A stretch of DNA of 9,443 nucleotides from an uncultured Flammeovirgaceae bacterium. Its GTDB lineage: Bacteria; Bacteroidota; Bacteroidia; Cytophagales; Cyclobacteriaceae. Position 1 is the stretch's first letter. Every line of letters starts with the position of its first letter. Location: NCBI GenBank assembly GCA_946480685.1, contig CAMLLI010000096.1, positions 1 to 9,443 of the forward strand, written 5' to 3'. Under the pieces are notes generated by a model. That model was not told the origin of the DNA. It did no database searches and saw nothing but the letters and a program-made list of their open reading frames with translations. Below are positions 1-7,943 of this stretch, piece by piece. The position numbers were made by a program, and so were the translations under genes.

Positions 1-2047
1 CTGAAAATATACCGAACACTTCGCCAAACTGCTGGTCTGCTTCATATTGCTGATTATAGTGCTCATCGAGGAAGAAGTATATAAATGGATTGCCTGGGAA
101 GAGTTGCTTCCAGTCGTCTTCAAAATTGGTAAGTGATGATTTTACATTCGTGGTATTGAACTTGATCGAATAGAATCCACCGGGAGCTTTACCATAGCGC
201 AGCACCATCGGATCATATGCTTTCTTCAGCGACTCCTGGTGATAATCTTTTACTACACCTACGATTTTAAAAGTATCGCCCCAGAAGAATATCTTGTCGT
301 TCAGTGCATCTTCCGGTTTTGAAAATCCGAGATTTCGCGATGCTGATTCATTGAGCAATACGGAATGCTCTTCGTCCGCTACTGCATCCGAGAAGGAACG
401 TCCTGCCGCTATATCTACACCGTAGAATTTAGTATAGTCATGATCGAACAGGATAATGCGATATTGCTTCGCTTCATCTTCACGCTGACTTAATCTGCGT
501 ATACCCCCGGCATTCCATCCGGGCTGACGGCCCGGTACTTCAGTCGATGCAGTCATTCCGGTTACTTCCGAGTATTGCAATATCATGTTCTTGAACACCT
601 GGAACTTCTGCTGGTAGGTTGAGTCAACCACATTCGGAGAATGTATCACCAGCGTCTGCTGAATATCTACACCAAGTGCCTGGTCGCGCATGTGACTGAT
701 CTGGCGATATACTGTAAATGTACCCACAATCAATGTAATGGAAGCAATGAACTGCGTAACCACCATACCTTTCCGGAAGAATATACCTTTGTTCGTGTTC
801 TTGAAGCGCCCCTTTAATACCTCTACCGGTTTATAGGCCGACAATACAAAGGCAGGATATAATCCAGACAAGAGTGCGCCCCCTATAATAAGAAGTCCTA
901 TCCACAGCCAAAACATTTTCTGTTTGAATAATATATAGCCCAGCTCCCGCCCGGTCATCTCACTGAAAGCCGGTGTAAGCAGTACAACCAATGCTATCGC
1001 TATGATTACAGCAACCGCGTTGAGCAAAACAGCTTCTAGCAGGAACTGCTGCACCAGTTGTGCACGAAAGCCTCCCATTACTTTTCGCACGCCTACTTCA
1101 CGTGCGCGTTCAATGGATTTGGCGGTAGACAGGTTTATATAGTTGATCCAGGCTATAAATAAAATCAGTACTGCCACTATTGCCAGGAAGTACGAAGCCT
1201 GGCGATTACCGTTTTGCTTGAATTCGCCTATGAAATCCGAATCAAGATGTATATCCGTTACGGGCTGTAAGTGAAATTCCATACCAGCATTATAACGTTT
1301 CATTTCTTCGCCAGCTTTCTTCTGCACATATGCCGGTAATTTTGCTTCAAAGTCTTTTGCATTGGTATGCTCATCCAGCAATATATAGGTCAGGAAACCG
1401 TCCCACTGCCAGGAGGTGATCGGATCGTTCCATAATTTATGCAATGACTCGAATGACATGAGCACGTCTATCTCCATGTGCGAGTTAGCCGGCAGATCCT
1501 CGAACACACCGGTTACTTCATAATCATGTTCACCATTGTTCTTTAAAAATTTACCGATGGGATTTTCATTGCCAAAATATTTCTTCGCCATGGATTGAGA
1601 CACCACAACCTTGAACGGCTCTTTTAACACCAAAGAATCTATACCCTCGATAAGCTTGATGGAAAATACTTTGAAGAAATCTTTCGATGCGAAGTAGCAA
1701 TCTTCTTCCTTGAAAAATACATCACCATACGAGAACACAACATTGCGCTGCGTAAGACGCGTATAGTATTCTACTTCGGGAAAGTCGGCCTTGAGATCAG
1801 GCCCTATACCGGCACAGCCGGAAGCCCACTGTGTTGAGAGCTCGCCCCGATCGTAACGATCAAGCTGCACGCGAAAAATACGGTTGTTATTCGCAAGGAA
1901 AGTATCATAACTGAATTCGTGCATTACATACTGTGTAATGAGCATACACGCCATCATGCCAATGGCCAGCCCCAGTATATTAATGGTTGTGAACGCCTTG
2001 TTCCTGGAAATATAGCGCCACACAGAAGTCATGTAATTCTTGATCAT
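1..2047 (-). CDS. FtsX/MacB-family ABC transporter permease, 3' end cut by the window
   Basis: Membrane permease of an FtsX/MacB-type ABC transporter; these usually couple an ATPase to export or to extracytoplasmic work. The frame is open from an ATG at 2047 to the window edge, giving about 682 residues where Bacteroidota members usually have about 800, so the C-terminal membrane segments are missing. Visible in order: an N-terminal membrane segment (about 20-41, after the opening MIKNYMTSVWRYISRNKA), an extracytoplasmic MacB_PCD-like domain (about 45-280), a membrane segment at 286-305, the family-typical RAREVGVRKVMGG at 314-326, membrane segments at about 334-358 and 378-402, then the second half starting with a membrane segment at about 427-448 and a second periplasmic domain. 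No ATPase gene lies in the window, and the substrate cannot be told. There is no Shine-Dalgarno sequence before the ATG. A 270-bp gap and a hairpin separate it from the methionine operon, so it is probably a separate unit. Confidence 0.93.
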   Translation of the reverse strand, partial: MIKNYMTSVWRYISRNKAFTTINILGLAIGMMACMLITQYVMHEFSYDTFLANNNRIFRVQLDRYDRGELSTQWASGCAGIGPDLKADFPEVEYYTRLTQRNVVFSYGDVFFKEEDCYFASKDFFKVFSIKLIEGIDSLVLKEPFKVVVSQSMAKKYFGNENPIGKFLKNNGEHDYEVTGVFEDLPANSHMEIDVLMSFESLHKLWNDPITSWQWDGFLTYILLDEHTNAKDFEAKLPAYVQKKAGEEMKRYNAGMEFHLQPVTDIHLDSDFIGEFKQNGNRQASYFLAIVAVLILFIAWINYINLSTAKSIERAREVGVRKVMGGFRAQLVQQFLLEAVLLNAVAVIIAIALVVLLTPAFSEMTGRELGYILFKQKMFWLWIGLLIIGGALLSGLYPAFVLSAYKPVEVLKGRFKNTNKGIFFRKGMVVTQFIASITLIVGTFTVYRQISHMRDQALGVDIQQTLVIHSPNVVDSTYQQKFQVFKNMILQYSEVTGMTASTEVPGRQPGWNAGGIRRLSQREDEAKQYRIILFDHDYTKFYGVDIAAGRSFSDAVADEEHSVLLNESASRNLGFSKPEDALNDKIFFWGDTFKIVGVVKDYHQESLKKAYDPMVLRYGKAPGGFYSIKFNTTNVKSSLTNFEDDWKQLFPGNPFIYFFLDEHYNQQYEADQQFGEVFGIFS

Positions 2048-2317
2048 GGAGGAAAGTATTTAAAGCGATACTGTGCTAAATCGAAATGGTTACAAGCCGG
2101 GCGGACTATTTCACATCAGCATCTTCACACACTTTCCCCCTTGTTGAACACCGTTACAACAACTGCCGCCAAACTTTACGAGGCTTTACTATACGATCGA
2201 AATGCCAAAGTATAAAACGAAGTTTCCGCCAACGAATTACTCATATCTAAATAATATTCAGGCTATATTCGTACAAACTATGTTCGTTAGCGAACAATTT
2301 GTACAGCAACAGACGTG
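2048..2317. other. Intergenic gap between the methionine operon and the permease gene
   Basis: No gene-like reading frame was found. The gap is too short for a kinase ATPase domain (about 110 residues plus linker), and the minus strand carries several stop codons, for instance in the AT-rich part around 2245-2260. It holds the hairpin at 2271-2304. A promoter for the permease gene is expected here, but I see no match to TAnnTTTG with a properly spaced TTTG that I would defend. Confidence 0.6.
2271..2304 (-). terminator. Two-part inverted repeat 14 nt after the operon's last stop codon
   Basis: The outer arms GTACAAA (2271-2277) and TTTGTAC (2298-2304) and the inner arms TGTTCG (2281-2286) and CGAACA (2291-2296) are perfect complements around a TTAG loop, with a small 3x1 internal loop, giving 13 base pairs. 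The position just downstream of the minus-strand stop codon at 2318 suggests a transcription terminator or an mRNA 3'-end stabiliser for the methionine operon. No clear U-tract follows on the minus strand, so an operator for the downstream permease gene is an alternative. Confidence 0.45.
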
Positions 2318-3763
2318 CTACTTCGAGCGACTGCTCTCTAATTTCCGGTTGATAATTCTGATGATCTCATCCAGTTCCTGTGCGGCTTCCTGAAGACGTT
2401 CAAGGATCTCTTCCCGGTCGTCACTCAGTTCTTTGATGCGGGCCAGCTCTACGAGACCGAGTATACGGGCTAACGGTCCACGCACTTCATGCGCGGTAAA
2501 GAATGCATATTCAACAAGCTTCTGATTCTGAAGTGCAATCTCTTCGGTACGTTCCTTTACCTTCTGCTCCAGGTTCTCGTTCATCTTGTTGATCTCGATG
2601 TTCAGCTTCATGAGCGCCTCTTTGGCAAGATGGTTCGTCTTGTTGAGACCGTAGAATTTAAATCCGAGAAGCACGGATAGTACCAGGATCAACGAAACGC
2701 CTCCTATAGCTATATACTGTCGCTTGACGATCTTCCGCTGGAAGCCCAGCTCCTGCTCTTTCTGCTGGTAGTCGTATAGCATTTGAATGGTAGCGATCTG
2801 CTCACGTCTTTCATTTTCGAAGATGACACGCTCGAGGGCTGATACCTGTCTTGTGAAATATAGCGCTGAATCAAGCTGTCCCATGCGCTCAAAGTAAATG
2901 CTCAGGAATTTAAGTCCTTCCATCTCCTGACTTCTGCTGCTCTTCTGGCGCGCCAGTGCTATAGCGGTATGCAAGTAGTAATAAGCGGAATCAAATTGCT
3001 CGGAGTTAAGAAACAGCTGACCGAGTTTGTTATTGGTTGCCACTACCTGCATGTGGTCGTTGGCGAGTCGGGCATAGCGGATGGCATCTTTATAGTATAG
3101 AGATGCCTTGGTATATTCCTGCTGATCGGCATATATATCGGCTATGGATGAATACGCATTGCCTGTTGCCCAGTTGGTCTTCAGTATTTTTAAACGATCG
3201 AGTGCCTGGTTGCAGAAGTCAAGCGCTCTTGTAAAATCACGGGTGTTACGATAGTATTCTGCGAGCGCCAGCAGGGAGTTTACAACGCCCAGGCTATCGC
3301 CTATAGAGCGTTTCAGTTTAAGAGACTCCAATGAAAAATCGCGCGCCTTATCGAACTGGTTTTGCTGGGTGAAGATCATCGAAAGGTTATTCAGGACTTT
3401 CGCTTTTCCCGACATATCATTGAGTTCTTCGTATAACTTGAGCGCCTGGTAACAATACTCAACGGCTACCGAGTATTCATTCCGTACATAGTGAAGTACA
3501 CCTTGAATTTTTAATGACTCTGCGAGTCCTTTTTTATAGGAAGAAGCCTGCGCAGCCGAGGAAGCCTGACTGACAAATTTTTCGGCATCGCTGGCCGATA
3601 TAAGCGAGTACTGAAAGGCGAGCTCATTGAGCAGGTCAACGCGTTGCTTTTCGTTCTCTGCCTTCGGCAGAACTTTTAAAAGCGAGTCAATCCTGTGTTG
3701 TTGGCCTGCTACAAGCGAACTCGCAATTAAACTGACAAAAAGAAACGAAATCAGATTCTTCAT
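2318..3763 (-). CDS. TPR sensor protein with membrane segment and HisKA-like domain, no ATPase domain
   Basis: A 481-residue protein resembling the sensory half of a Bacteroidota histidine kinase. An in-frame TTG at 3781 would add six residues, but the ATG at 3763 starts directly on a signal peptide (MKNLISFLFVSLIASSLVAG), so that start is chosen. Numbered from this ATG: signal peptide 1-20; helical TPR-like repeats at about 75-305, presumably periplasmic; a membrane helix at about 351-372; a coiled coil at about 373-415; then an H-box-like stretch AHEVRGPLARILGL around His425. The protein ends about 57 residues later, after LDEIIRIINRKL, which matches the second DHp helix. The N, G1, F and G2 boxes of a HATPase_c domain are absent, and the following 270 bp cannot encode one. 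It starts 36 nt after metF and is probably cotranscribed with it. It may dimerise with, or receive phosphate from, another kinase, or signal by contact; this part is inference. No response regulator is visible nearby. Confidence 0.88.
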   Translation of the reverse strand: MKNLISFLFVSLIASSLVAGQQHRIDSLLKVLPKAENEKQRVDLLNELAFQYSLISASDAEKFVSQASSAAQASSYKKGLAESLKIQGVLHYVRNEYSVAVEYCYQALKLYEELNDMSGKAKVLNNLSMIFTQQNQFDKARDFSLESLKLKRSIGDSLGVVNSLLALAEYYRNTRDFTRALDFCNQALDRLKILKTNWATGNAYSSIADIYADQQEYTKASLYYKDAIRYARLANDHMQVVATNNKLGQLFLNSEQFDSAYYYLHTAIALARQKSSRSQEMEGLKFLSIYFERMGQLDSALYFTRQVSALERVIFENERREQIATIQMLYDYQQKEQELGFQRKIVKRQYIAIGGVSLILVLSVLLGFKFYGLNKTNHLAKEALMKLNIEINKMNENLEQKVKERTEEIALQNQKLVEYAFFTAHEVRGPLARILGLVELARIKELSDDREEILERLQEAAQELDEIIRIINRKLESSRSK

Positions 3764-3799
3764 TAGGGCACATACCAACAAACAGGCCGCTAATATAAG

Positions 3800-4756
3800 T
3801 TAAAATAATTCTTTTGCTATTCTATAAATAGGATCTGACTTACCCATAGAATAAAAATGCAATGTTGGAACACCTTTCTTAACGAGTTCCTTCGATTGCT
3901 GTATACACCATTGGATACCTACCTCTTTTATAGCTTCGTTATCTTTACACTTCTCTGCTTCATCGGCAAGTTCTTCGGGTATGTCGATGTGAAATGTTTT
4001 CGGAAGTACTGTTAACTGTGCTTTACCGGTAAGTGGTTTTATACCCGGAATGATGGGCACATTAATACCGGCTTCGCGACACTTATCTACAAAATCAAAA
4101 TACTTCTGATTATCAAAAAACATTTGTGTCACAATATACTGCGCTCCCATATCTACTTTAAGTTTGAGATACTTGAGATCGGTTTTCAGGTTGGGCGCGT
4201 TGAAATGTTTTTCAGGATAACCGGCTACACCAATACAAAAATTAGTTGGAGCAGCTGTGGTGAGCTCTTCATCGAGATATACCCCCATGTTCATATTTAC
4301 TACCTGCGCAAGCAGATCGGATGCATAGCGGTGTCCGTCCGGTTCCGGTACGAAACGTGATTCACTTTTTATAGCATCACCTTGCAGCAAAAGTACATTG
4401 TCTACGCCAAGGAAGTGAAGATCGATCAATGCGTTTTCAGTTTCTTCTTTGCTGAATCCACCGCAGATAATATGCGGCACGGTATCAACTTTATAGTGGT
4501 TCTGTATAGCAGCACATATACCTACTGTTCCGGGACGTTTGCGTGTGGTGATCTTCTCCAGCAAGCCGCCCGCTTTCTTTCTATATACATACTCTTCACG
4601 ATGATACGTAACATCAATGAACGGAGGTTTAAACTCCATGAGCGGATCAATGTTACTAAACAAGTTCTTAATATTCTCCCCTTTCAACGGAGGCAGAATC
4701 TCAATCGTAAATAAAGTTTTACCGTTAGCGCTTTTCAGGTGGTCGACTACTTTCAT
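3800..4756 (-). CDS. metF: 5,10-methylenetetrahydrofolate reductase
   Basis: FAD enzyme that reduces 5,10-methylenetetrahydrofolate to 5-methyltetrahydrofolate, the methyl donor for the methionine synthase encoded upstream. The 318-residue product has normal bacterial MetF length (E. coli 296) with a single TIM-barrel domain. Family landmarks: TIEILPP with Glu19 at the position of the catalytic E. coli Glu28; FIDVTYH at 46-52; LLLQGD ending in Asp127, corresponding to the flavin/folate-contacting Asp120; RYASDLL at 143-149; TQMFFD with Gln211, corresponding to Gln183; and the closing LHFYSMGKSD near 299-308. The ATG at 4756 begins only one base after the inverted repeat that borders the four-helix cassette, and the next gene starts 36 nt downstream. 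It is presumably cotranscribed from the SAM-riboswitch promoter, which would place folate methyl supply under the same SAM feedback as methyl transfer. No Shine-Dalgarno sequence is visible. Confidence 0.97.
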   Translation of the reverse strand: MKVVDHLKSANGKTLFTIEILPPLKGENIKNLFSNIDPLMEFKPPFIDVTYHREEYVYRKKAGGLLEKITTRKRPGTVGICAAIQNHYKVDTVPHIICGGFSKEETENALIDLHFLGVDNVLLLQGDAIKSESRFVPEPDGHRYASDLLAQVVNMNMGVYLDEELTTAAPTNFCIGVAGYPEKHFNAPNLKTDLKYLKLKVDMGAQYIVTQMFFDNQKYFDFVDKCREAGINVPIIPGIKPLTGKAQLTVLPKTFHIDIPEELADEAEKCKDNEAIKEVGIQWCIQQSKELVKKGVPTLHFYSMGKSDPIYRIAKELF

Positions 4757-4757
4757 T

Positions 4758-4777
4758 GTGTTTACGTGTGTAGGTGT
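4758..4777. repeat. Left inverted repeat of the four-helix cassette
   Basis: The plus strand reads GTGTTTACGTGTGTAGGTGT, starting two bases from the metF ATG. It is the reverse complement of 5246-5265 except at one position. Just inside it, GGTAC-GTT-GTACC (4785-4797) forms a further small hairpin. Confidence 0.8.
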
Positions 4778-4804
4778 TTTGGTTGGTACGTTGTACCTGT
4801 TACA

Positions 4805-5176
4805 TTATTTTGTGCGACTAGCCAGGTAGCGTATAAGTGCCAGGCTAAGTGCTTTTACTTTATCTGTTCTGTCTTGTATTTCTTTTGCCTTTGTTTCTTC
4901 CAGGTAATTCAGGTCTATTAATACATACACTATACTTTTTACTTCAGATGCAGAATTGTGTGCTGTATCCAGGTAACGTATAAATTCTTTTGTGCTATAC
5001 TTACCAAACCCTTCTGCTATATTATTCATGATTGAAAGTGCTGCCCTTTTTATCTGACTCTTCGTATCAAAGTCTCGTGACAATTTCCCTTTCTCGCAAA
5101 TAATATAAACCTCCTTCACCAACTCCCGCGCTTCTTTCCAACAATTCAAATCCTCAAACCTTTCAACTTTCCCCAT
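4805..5176 (-). CDS. Four-helix bundle protein of the 23S rRNA intervening-sequence (S23) type
   Basis: A 123-residue, highly helical, charged protein without signal peptide or membrane segment. It matches the small four-helix bundle family first noticed as products of intervening sequences in 23S rRNA genes and related in fold to the Avd accessory protein of diversity-generating retroelements. Diagnostic segments are the opening RFEDLNCWKEARELVKEVY (6-24), SIMNNIAEGFGK (48-59) and EFIRYLDTAHNSASEVKS (64-81). Length and start (ATG at 5176) are normal for the family. The biochemical function is not established; surface charge suggests nucleic-acid or protein binding. It lies between metH and metF, but family knowledge gives no link to methionine synthesis, and the flanking inverted repeats suggest that it arrived as a cassette. 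The 5' flank is AT-rich, with no promoter I can defend, so expression probably depends on operon read-through. Confidence 0.92.
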   Translation of the reverse strand: MGKVERFEDLNCWKEARELVKEVYIICEKGKLSRDFDTKSQIKRAALSIMNNIAEGFGKYSTKEFIRYLDTAHNSASEVKSIVYVLIDLNYLEETKAKEIQDRTDKVKALSLALIRYLASRTK

Positions 5177-5245
5177 AACGTTATTTATTAATATACATTT
5201 AGTAACACAACATTGCTATACCGGCTATATCACCTAAACACCCAC

Positions 5246-5265
5246 ACACCTAAACACGTAAACAC
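5246..5265. repeat. Right inverted repeat of the four-helix cassette
   Basis: The plus strand reads ACACCTAAACACGTAAACAC, the partner of 4758-4777 (19 of 20). The 11-mer CACCTAAACAC also occurs twice in direct orientation here, at 5231-5241 and 5247-5257, so the end is a short degenerate array rather than a single copy. The metH stop codon (5268-5270) lies just outside. Confidence 0.8.
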
Positions 5266-5267
5266 GA

Positions 5268-7943
5268 CTAAATATCGTAGCTCAAGTTCGGTGCCAGCCA
5301 CTTCTCTATTTCAGCGATGGGCATGCCTTTGCGTTTGGCGTAATCTTCGACCTGGTCTTTTTCGATTTTGCCGAGACCGAAGTATTTGGAGTCGGGATGG
5401 GAGAAGTAGAATCCGCTTACGGCTGCGCCCGGGTACATGGCGTATGACTCGGTAAGCTGGATGCCTACTTTACCAGCATCGAGAAGTTCGAAGAGTAATT
5501 TCTTTTCGGTGTGATCCGGACATGCAGGATAGCCTGGTGCCGGACGTATACCTTGATATTGCTCGTCTATGAGTTGATCGTTTGTATAGTGTTCATCACT
5601 CGCGTAGCCCCAAATTTCTTTACGAACTTTTTCATGGAGACATTCTGCAAACGCTTCTGCGAGTCTGTCGGCAAGTGCTTTCGCCATGATCTCGGAGTAG
5701 TCATCATGGTTCGCTTTATAGAAGTCAACCAGTTTTTCAAGACCGAGGCCTGCGGTAACAGCAAACAAGCCGAAGTAATCTTTACCCTGTTCCGGAGAAA
5801 TAAAGTCTGCGAGACAGAAGTTCGGAAGGTTCTGTGCTTTCTTGTTTTGCTGACGCAGAAAATGAAACGTTGCAAAAGATGTAGCCTGCTTCTCATCTGC
5901 ATATAGTGCTACATCATCACCGGTATTTACTGCCGGATAGAATGCTATAACACCATTCGCCTGTAAGCTCTTGTTCTTGATGATATCATCCAACATCTTA
6001 TTTGCATCATCAAAAAGTTTCTTAGCCTCTGCTCCTACTACGGCATCTTTAAATATACCGGGATAGCGACCAGCCAGCATCCACGTCTGGAAGAACGGAG
6101 TCCAGTCTATATACTTGCGTAATTCTTCCAAAGGAAAATTCACGAACTCTCTTCGTCCTGTAAATGCAGGCTTGGTATATCTTGCCTTCGACCAGTCTAT
6201 ATTGGTCTTATTCTTCCGTGCATCCGCCAGCGATATATAGTTCTTGGTACCTTTTCGGCTTTCATGATCAGTGCGAAGCTGCTGATATTCGCTCTTCACT
6301 TTTTGTTTAAAGCCAGCACGTGTATCGACACTGATCAACTCACTCGCCACCGGCACGGAACGTGAGGCATCGAGTACGTGCACCACCGGACCATCATACA
6401 CCGGGTCTATCTTTACGGCTGTATGAATGCGTGATGTAGTTGCTCCACCTATAAGCAGCGGTAATTCCATTTTCTCGCGCTGCATCTCTTTGGCAACATG
6501 CACCATCTCATCCAATGATGGCGTGATCAAACCACTGAGTCCAATCACATCAACCTTCTCGCGCTTGGCTGCTTCAATGATCTTTTCAGGCGGCACCATT
6601 ACCCCGAGGTCTACCACTTCGTAGTTGTTACACGCGAGTACGACACCTACTATATTTTTACCTATATCGTGTACATCGCCCTTTACTGTGGCCATTAGTA
6701 TTTTCGCAGCAGCTTTACCCTGATCACCCGTCAACCTCTTTTCTTCTTCGAGGAATGGTGTGAGGTATGCAACGGACTTCTTCATTACCCGCGCGCTTTT
6801 TACCACCTGCGGCAAAAACATTTTACCACTGCCGAACAGATCACCCACCACGTTCATACCGGCCATCAACGGACCTTCAATCACATAAAGCGGACGACCA
6901 TATTTGATGCGTGCTTCTTCTGTATCCTGATCGATATAGTCTATAACACCTTTTACCAGTGCATGCGTGATGCGTTCTTCAACGGTGCCTTTACGCCACT
7001 CATCGTCAGTCTCTTTTTTCTTTGCTGCACCTTTTACCGTTTCAGCAAATTCCAGCAGGCGTTCCGTTGCATCGTCTCTGCGATTTAACAGAACATCTTC
7101 AACGCGCTCGAGTAATTCTTTGTCAATCTCATCATATACTTCCAGCATGGTCGGGTTTACTATACCCATGTCCATACCGTGTTGTATAGCGTGGTATAGG
7201 AATGCTGAGTGCATTGCTTCACGTACTTTCTGATTACCACGGAAGCTGAATGAAACGTTACTCACTCCACCGCTCACATGCGCACCGGGAAGATTCTCGC
7301 GGATCCATTTCGTTGCTTTGAAAAAATCAAGCGCGTAGTTCCGGTGTTCTTCTATACCGGTTGCTACGGGAAATATATTCGGATCGAAAATGATATCCTG
7401 CGGTGGAAACTTTACTTCGTTTACCAGTATATCATAGGCGCGTTTGCAAATAGAAATTCTTCGTTCGTATGTATCGGCCTGACCTTGTTCATCGAACGCC
7501 ATTACGACAACAGCAGCACCGTAACGTCTTACAAGTTTAGCTTGGCGCACAAACTCTTCTTCGCCAGACTTCAAGCTGATCGAGTTAACGATACCTTTAC
7601 CTTGCAAACACTTCAGGCCTTCTTCGATCACTTCCCATTTGGAAGAGTCGACCATCACCGGCACTACGGCAATCTCCGGCTCGGATGCCATCAGGTTGAG
7701 ATATCGTACCATGGCCGCTTTGGAATCCAACATCCCTTCGTCCATGTTCACATCAATAACCTGCGCACCACCGCGCACCTGGTCCAGTGCTACTTCGAGT
7801 GCTTCTTCAAACTTATCTTCTTTGATGAGTTTTAAGAACTTTGCCGAGCCGGTAACATTGGTACGTTCTCCTATATTGACAAAGTTAGAACTGGGAGTAA
7901 TGGTGACTCCCTCCAGTCCACTTAACAATAGATATTTAGACAT
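5268..7943 (-). CDS. metH: Methionine synthase, folate-, cobalamin- and activation-domain subunit
   Basis: An 891-residue protein equal to the last three modules of cobalamin-dependent methionine synthase. Residues about 15-290 form the pterin-binding barrel ([11 protein letters not shown] at 23-33, [12 protein letters not shown] at 62-73, MVDSSKW at 97-103, [15 protein letters not shown] at 186-200). Residues about 315-405 are the four-helix cap, with [10 protein letters not shown] at 375-384. Residues about 412-545 are the Rossmann-type B12 domain with the DxHxxG motif GDVHDIGKN (422-430), whose His425 should be the lower cobalt ligand, plus GLSGLITPS (468-476) and LIGGATTS (497-504). Residues about 565-891 are the SAM-dependent reactivation domain, with [11 protein letters not shown] (800-810) and [15 protein letters not shown] (836-850). 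The homocysteine-binding domain is missing from this chain and is encoded by the gene immediately upstream. The ATG at 7943 overlaps that gene's stop by 8 bp, suggesting translational coupling. Together the two chains total 1224 residues, close to the 1227 of E. coli MetH. Confidence 0.97.
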   Translation of the reverse strand: MSKYLLLSGLEGVTITPSSNFVNIGERTNVTGSAKFLKLIKEDKFEEALEVALDQVRGGAQVIDVNMDEGMLDSKAAMVRYLNLMASEPEIAVVPVMVDSSKWEVIEEGLKCLQGKGIVNSISLKSGEEEFVRQAKLVRRYGAAVVVMAFDEQGQADTYERRISICKRAYDILVNEVKFPPQDIIFDPNIFPVATGIEEHRNYALDFFKATKWIRENLPGAHVSGGVSNVSFSFRGNQKVREAMHSAFLYHAIQHGMDMGIVNPTMLEVYDEIDKELLERVEDVLLNRRDDATERLLEFAETVKGAAKKKETDDEWRKGTVEERITHALVKGVIDYIDQDTEEARIKYGRPLYVIEGPLMAGMNVVGDLFGSGKMFLPQVVKSARVMKKSVAYLTPFLEEEKRLTGDQGKAAAKILMATVKGDVHDIGKNIVGVVLACNNYEVVDLGVMVPPEKIIEAAKREKVDVIGLSGLITPSLDEMVHVAKEMQREKMELPLLIGGATTSRIHTAVKIDPVYDGPVVHVLDASRSVPVASELISVDTRAGFKQKVKSEYQQLRTDHESRKGTKNYISLADARKNKTNIDWSKARYTKPAFTGRREFVNFPLEELRKYIDWTPFFQTWMLAGRYPGIFKDAVVGAEAKKLFDDANKMLDDIIKNKSLQANGVIAFYPAVNTGDDVALYADEKQATSFATFHFLRQQNKKAQNLPNFCLADFISPEQGKDYFGLFAVTAGLGLEKLVDFYKANHDDYSEIMAKALADRLAEAFAECLHEKVRKEIWGYASDEHYTNDQLIDEQYQGIRPAPGYPACPDHTEKKLLFELLDAGKVGIQLTESYAMYPGAAVSGFYFSHPDSKYFGLGKIEKDQVEDYAKRKGMPIAEIEKWLAPNLSYDI

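Larger units (their letters stand above)
4758..5265 (-). mobile_element. Inverted-repeat-bounded cassette carrying a four-helix bundle gene (putative)
   Basis: A 508-bp segment bounded by 20-nt inverted repeats that match at 19 of 20 positions (4758-4777 and 5246-5265). It contains only the four-helix bundle gene. It fills the metH-metF junction almost exactly: two bases separate the metH stop codon from one end and a single base separates the other end from the metF ATG. In the operon mRNA the repeats could pair and present the gene in a large loop. This is the layout of the intervening sequences in some 23S rRNA genes, which encode the same protein family. Mobility is inferred only: there is no transposase and no convincing target-site duplication. 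Confidence 0.45.

Noticed and set aside
2048..2317. Detached ATPase domain of the HisKA protein after a frameshift
   Set aside because: The gap is too short and full of stops, and no N-, G1- or G2-box residues appear in any minus-strand frame I read.
3764..3781. TTG start adding six residues to the TPR/HisKA protein
   Set aside because: The extension places extra residues before a clean signal peptide; the ATG at 3763 gives the expected N-terminus.
4805..5176. Diversity-generating retroelement accessory gene (avd)
   Set aside because: The fold family is related, but there is no reverse transcriptase, template repeat or variable repeat in the window.
4745..5270. GACTA on both sides of the four-helix cassette as a target-site duplication
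   Set aside because: The left copy (4745-4749) lies inside metF, eight bases away from the repeat, whereas the right copy abuts it; a 5-mer match at unequal distances is readily due to chance.
5511..5906. Plus-strand open frame of 131 codons opposite metH
   Set aside because: It lies wholly antisense to the conserved MetH activation domain and encodes a cysteine- and arginine-rich product of no known type; it is a shadow of the real gene.
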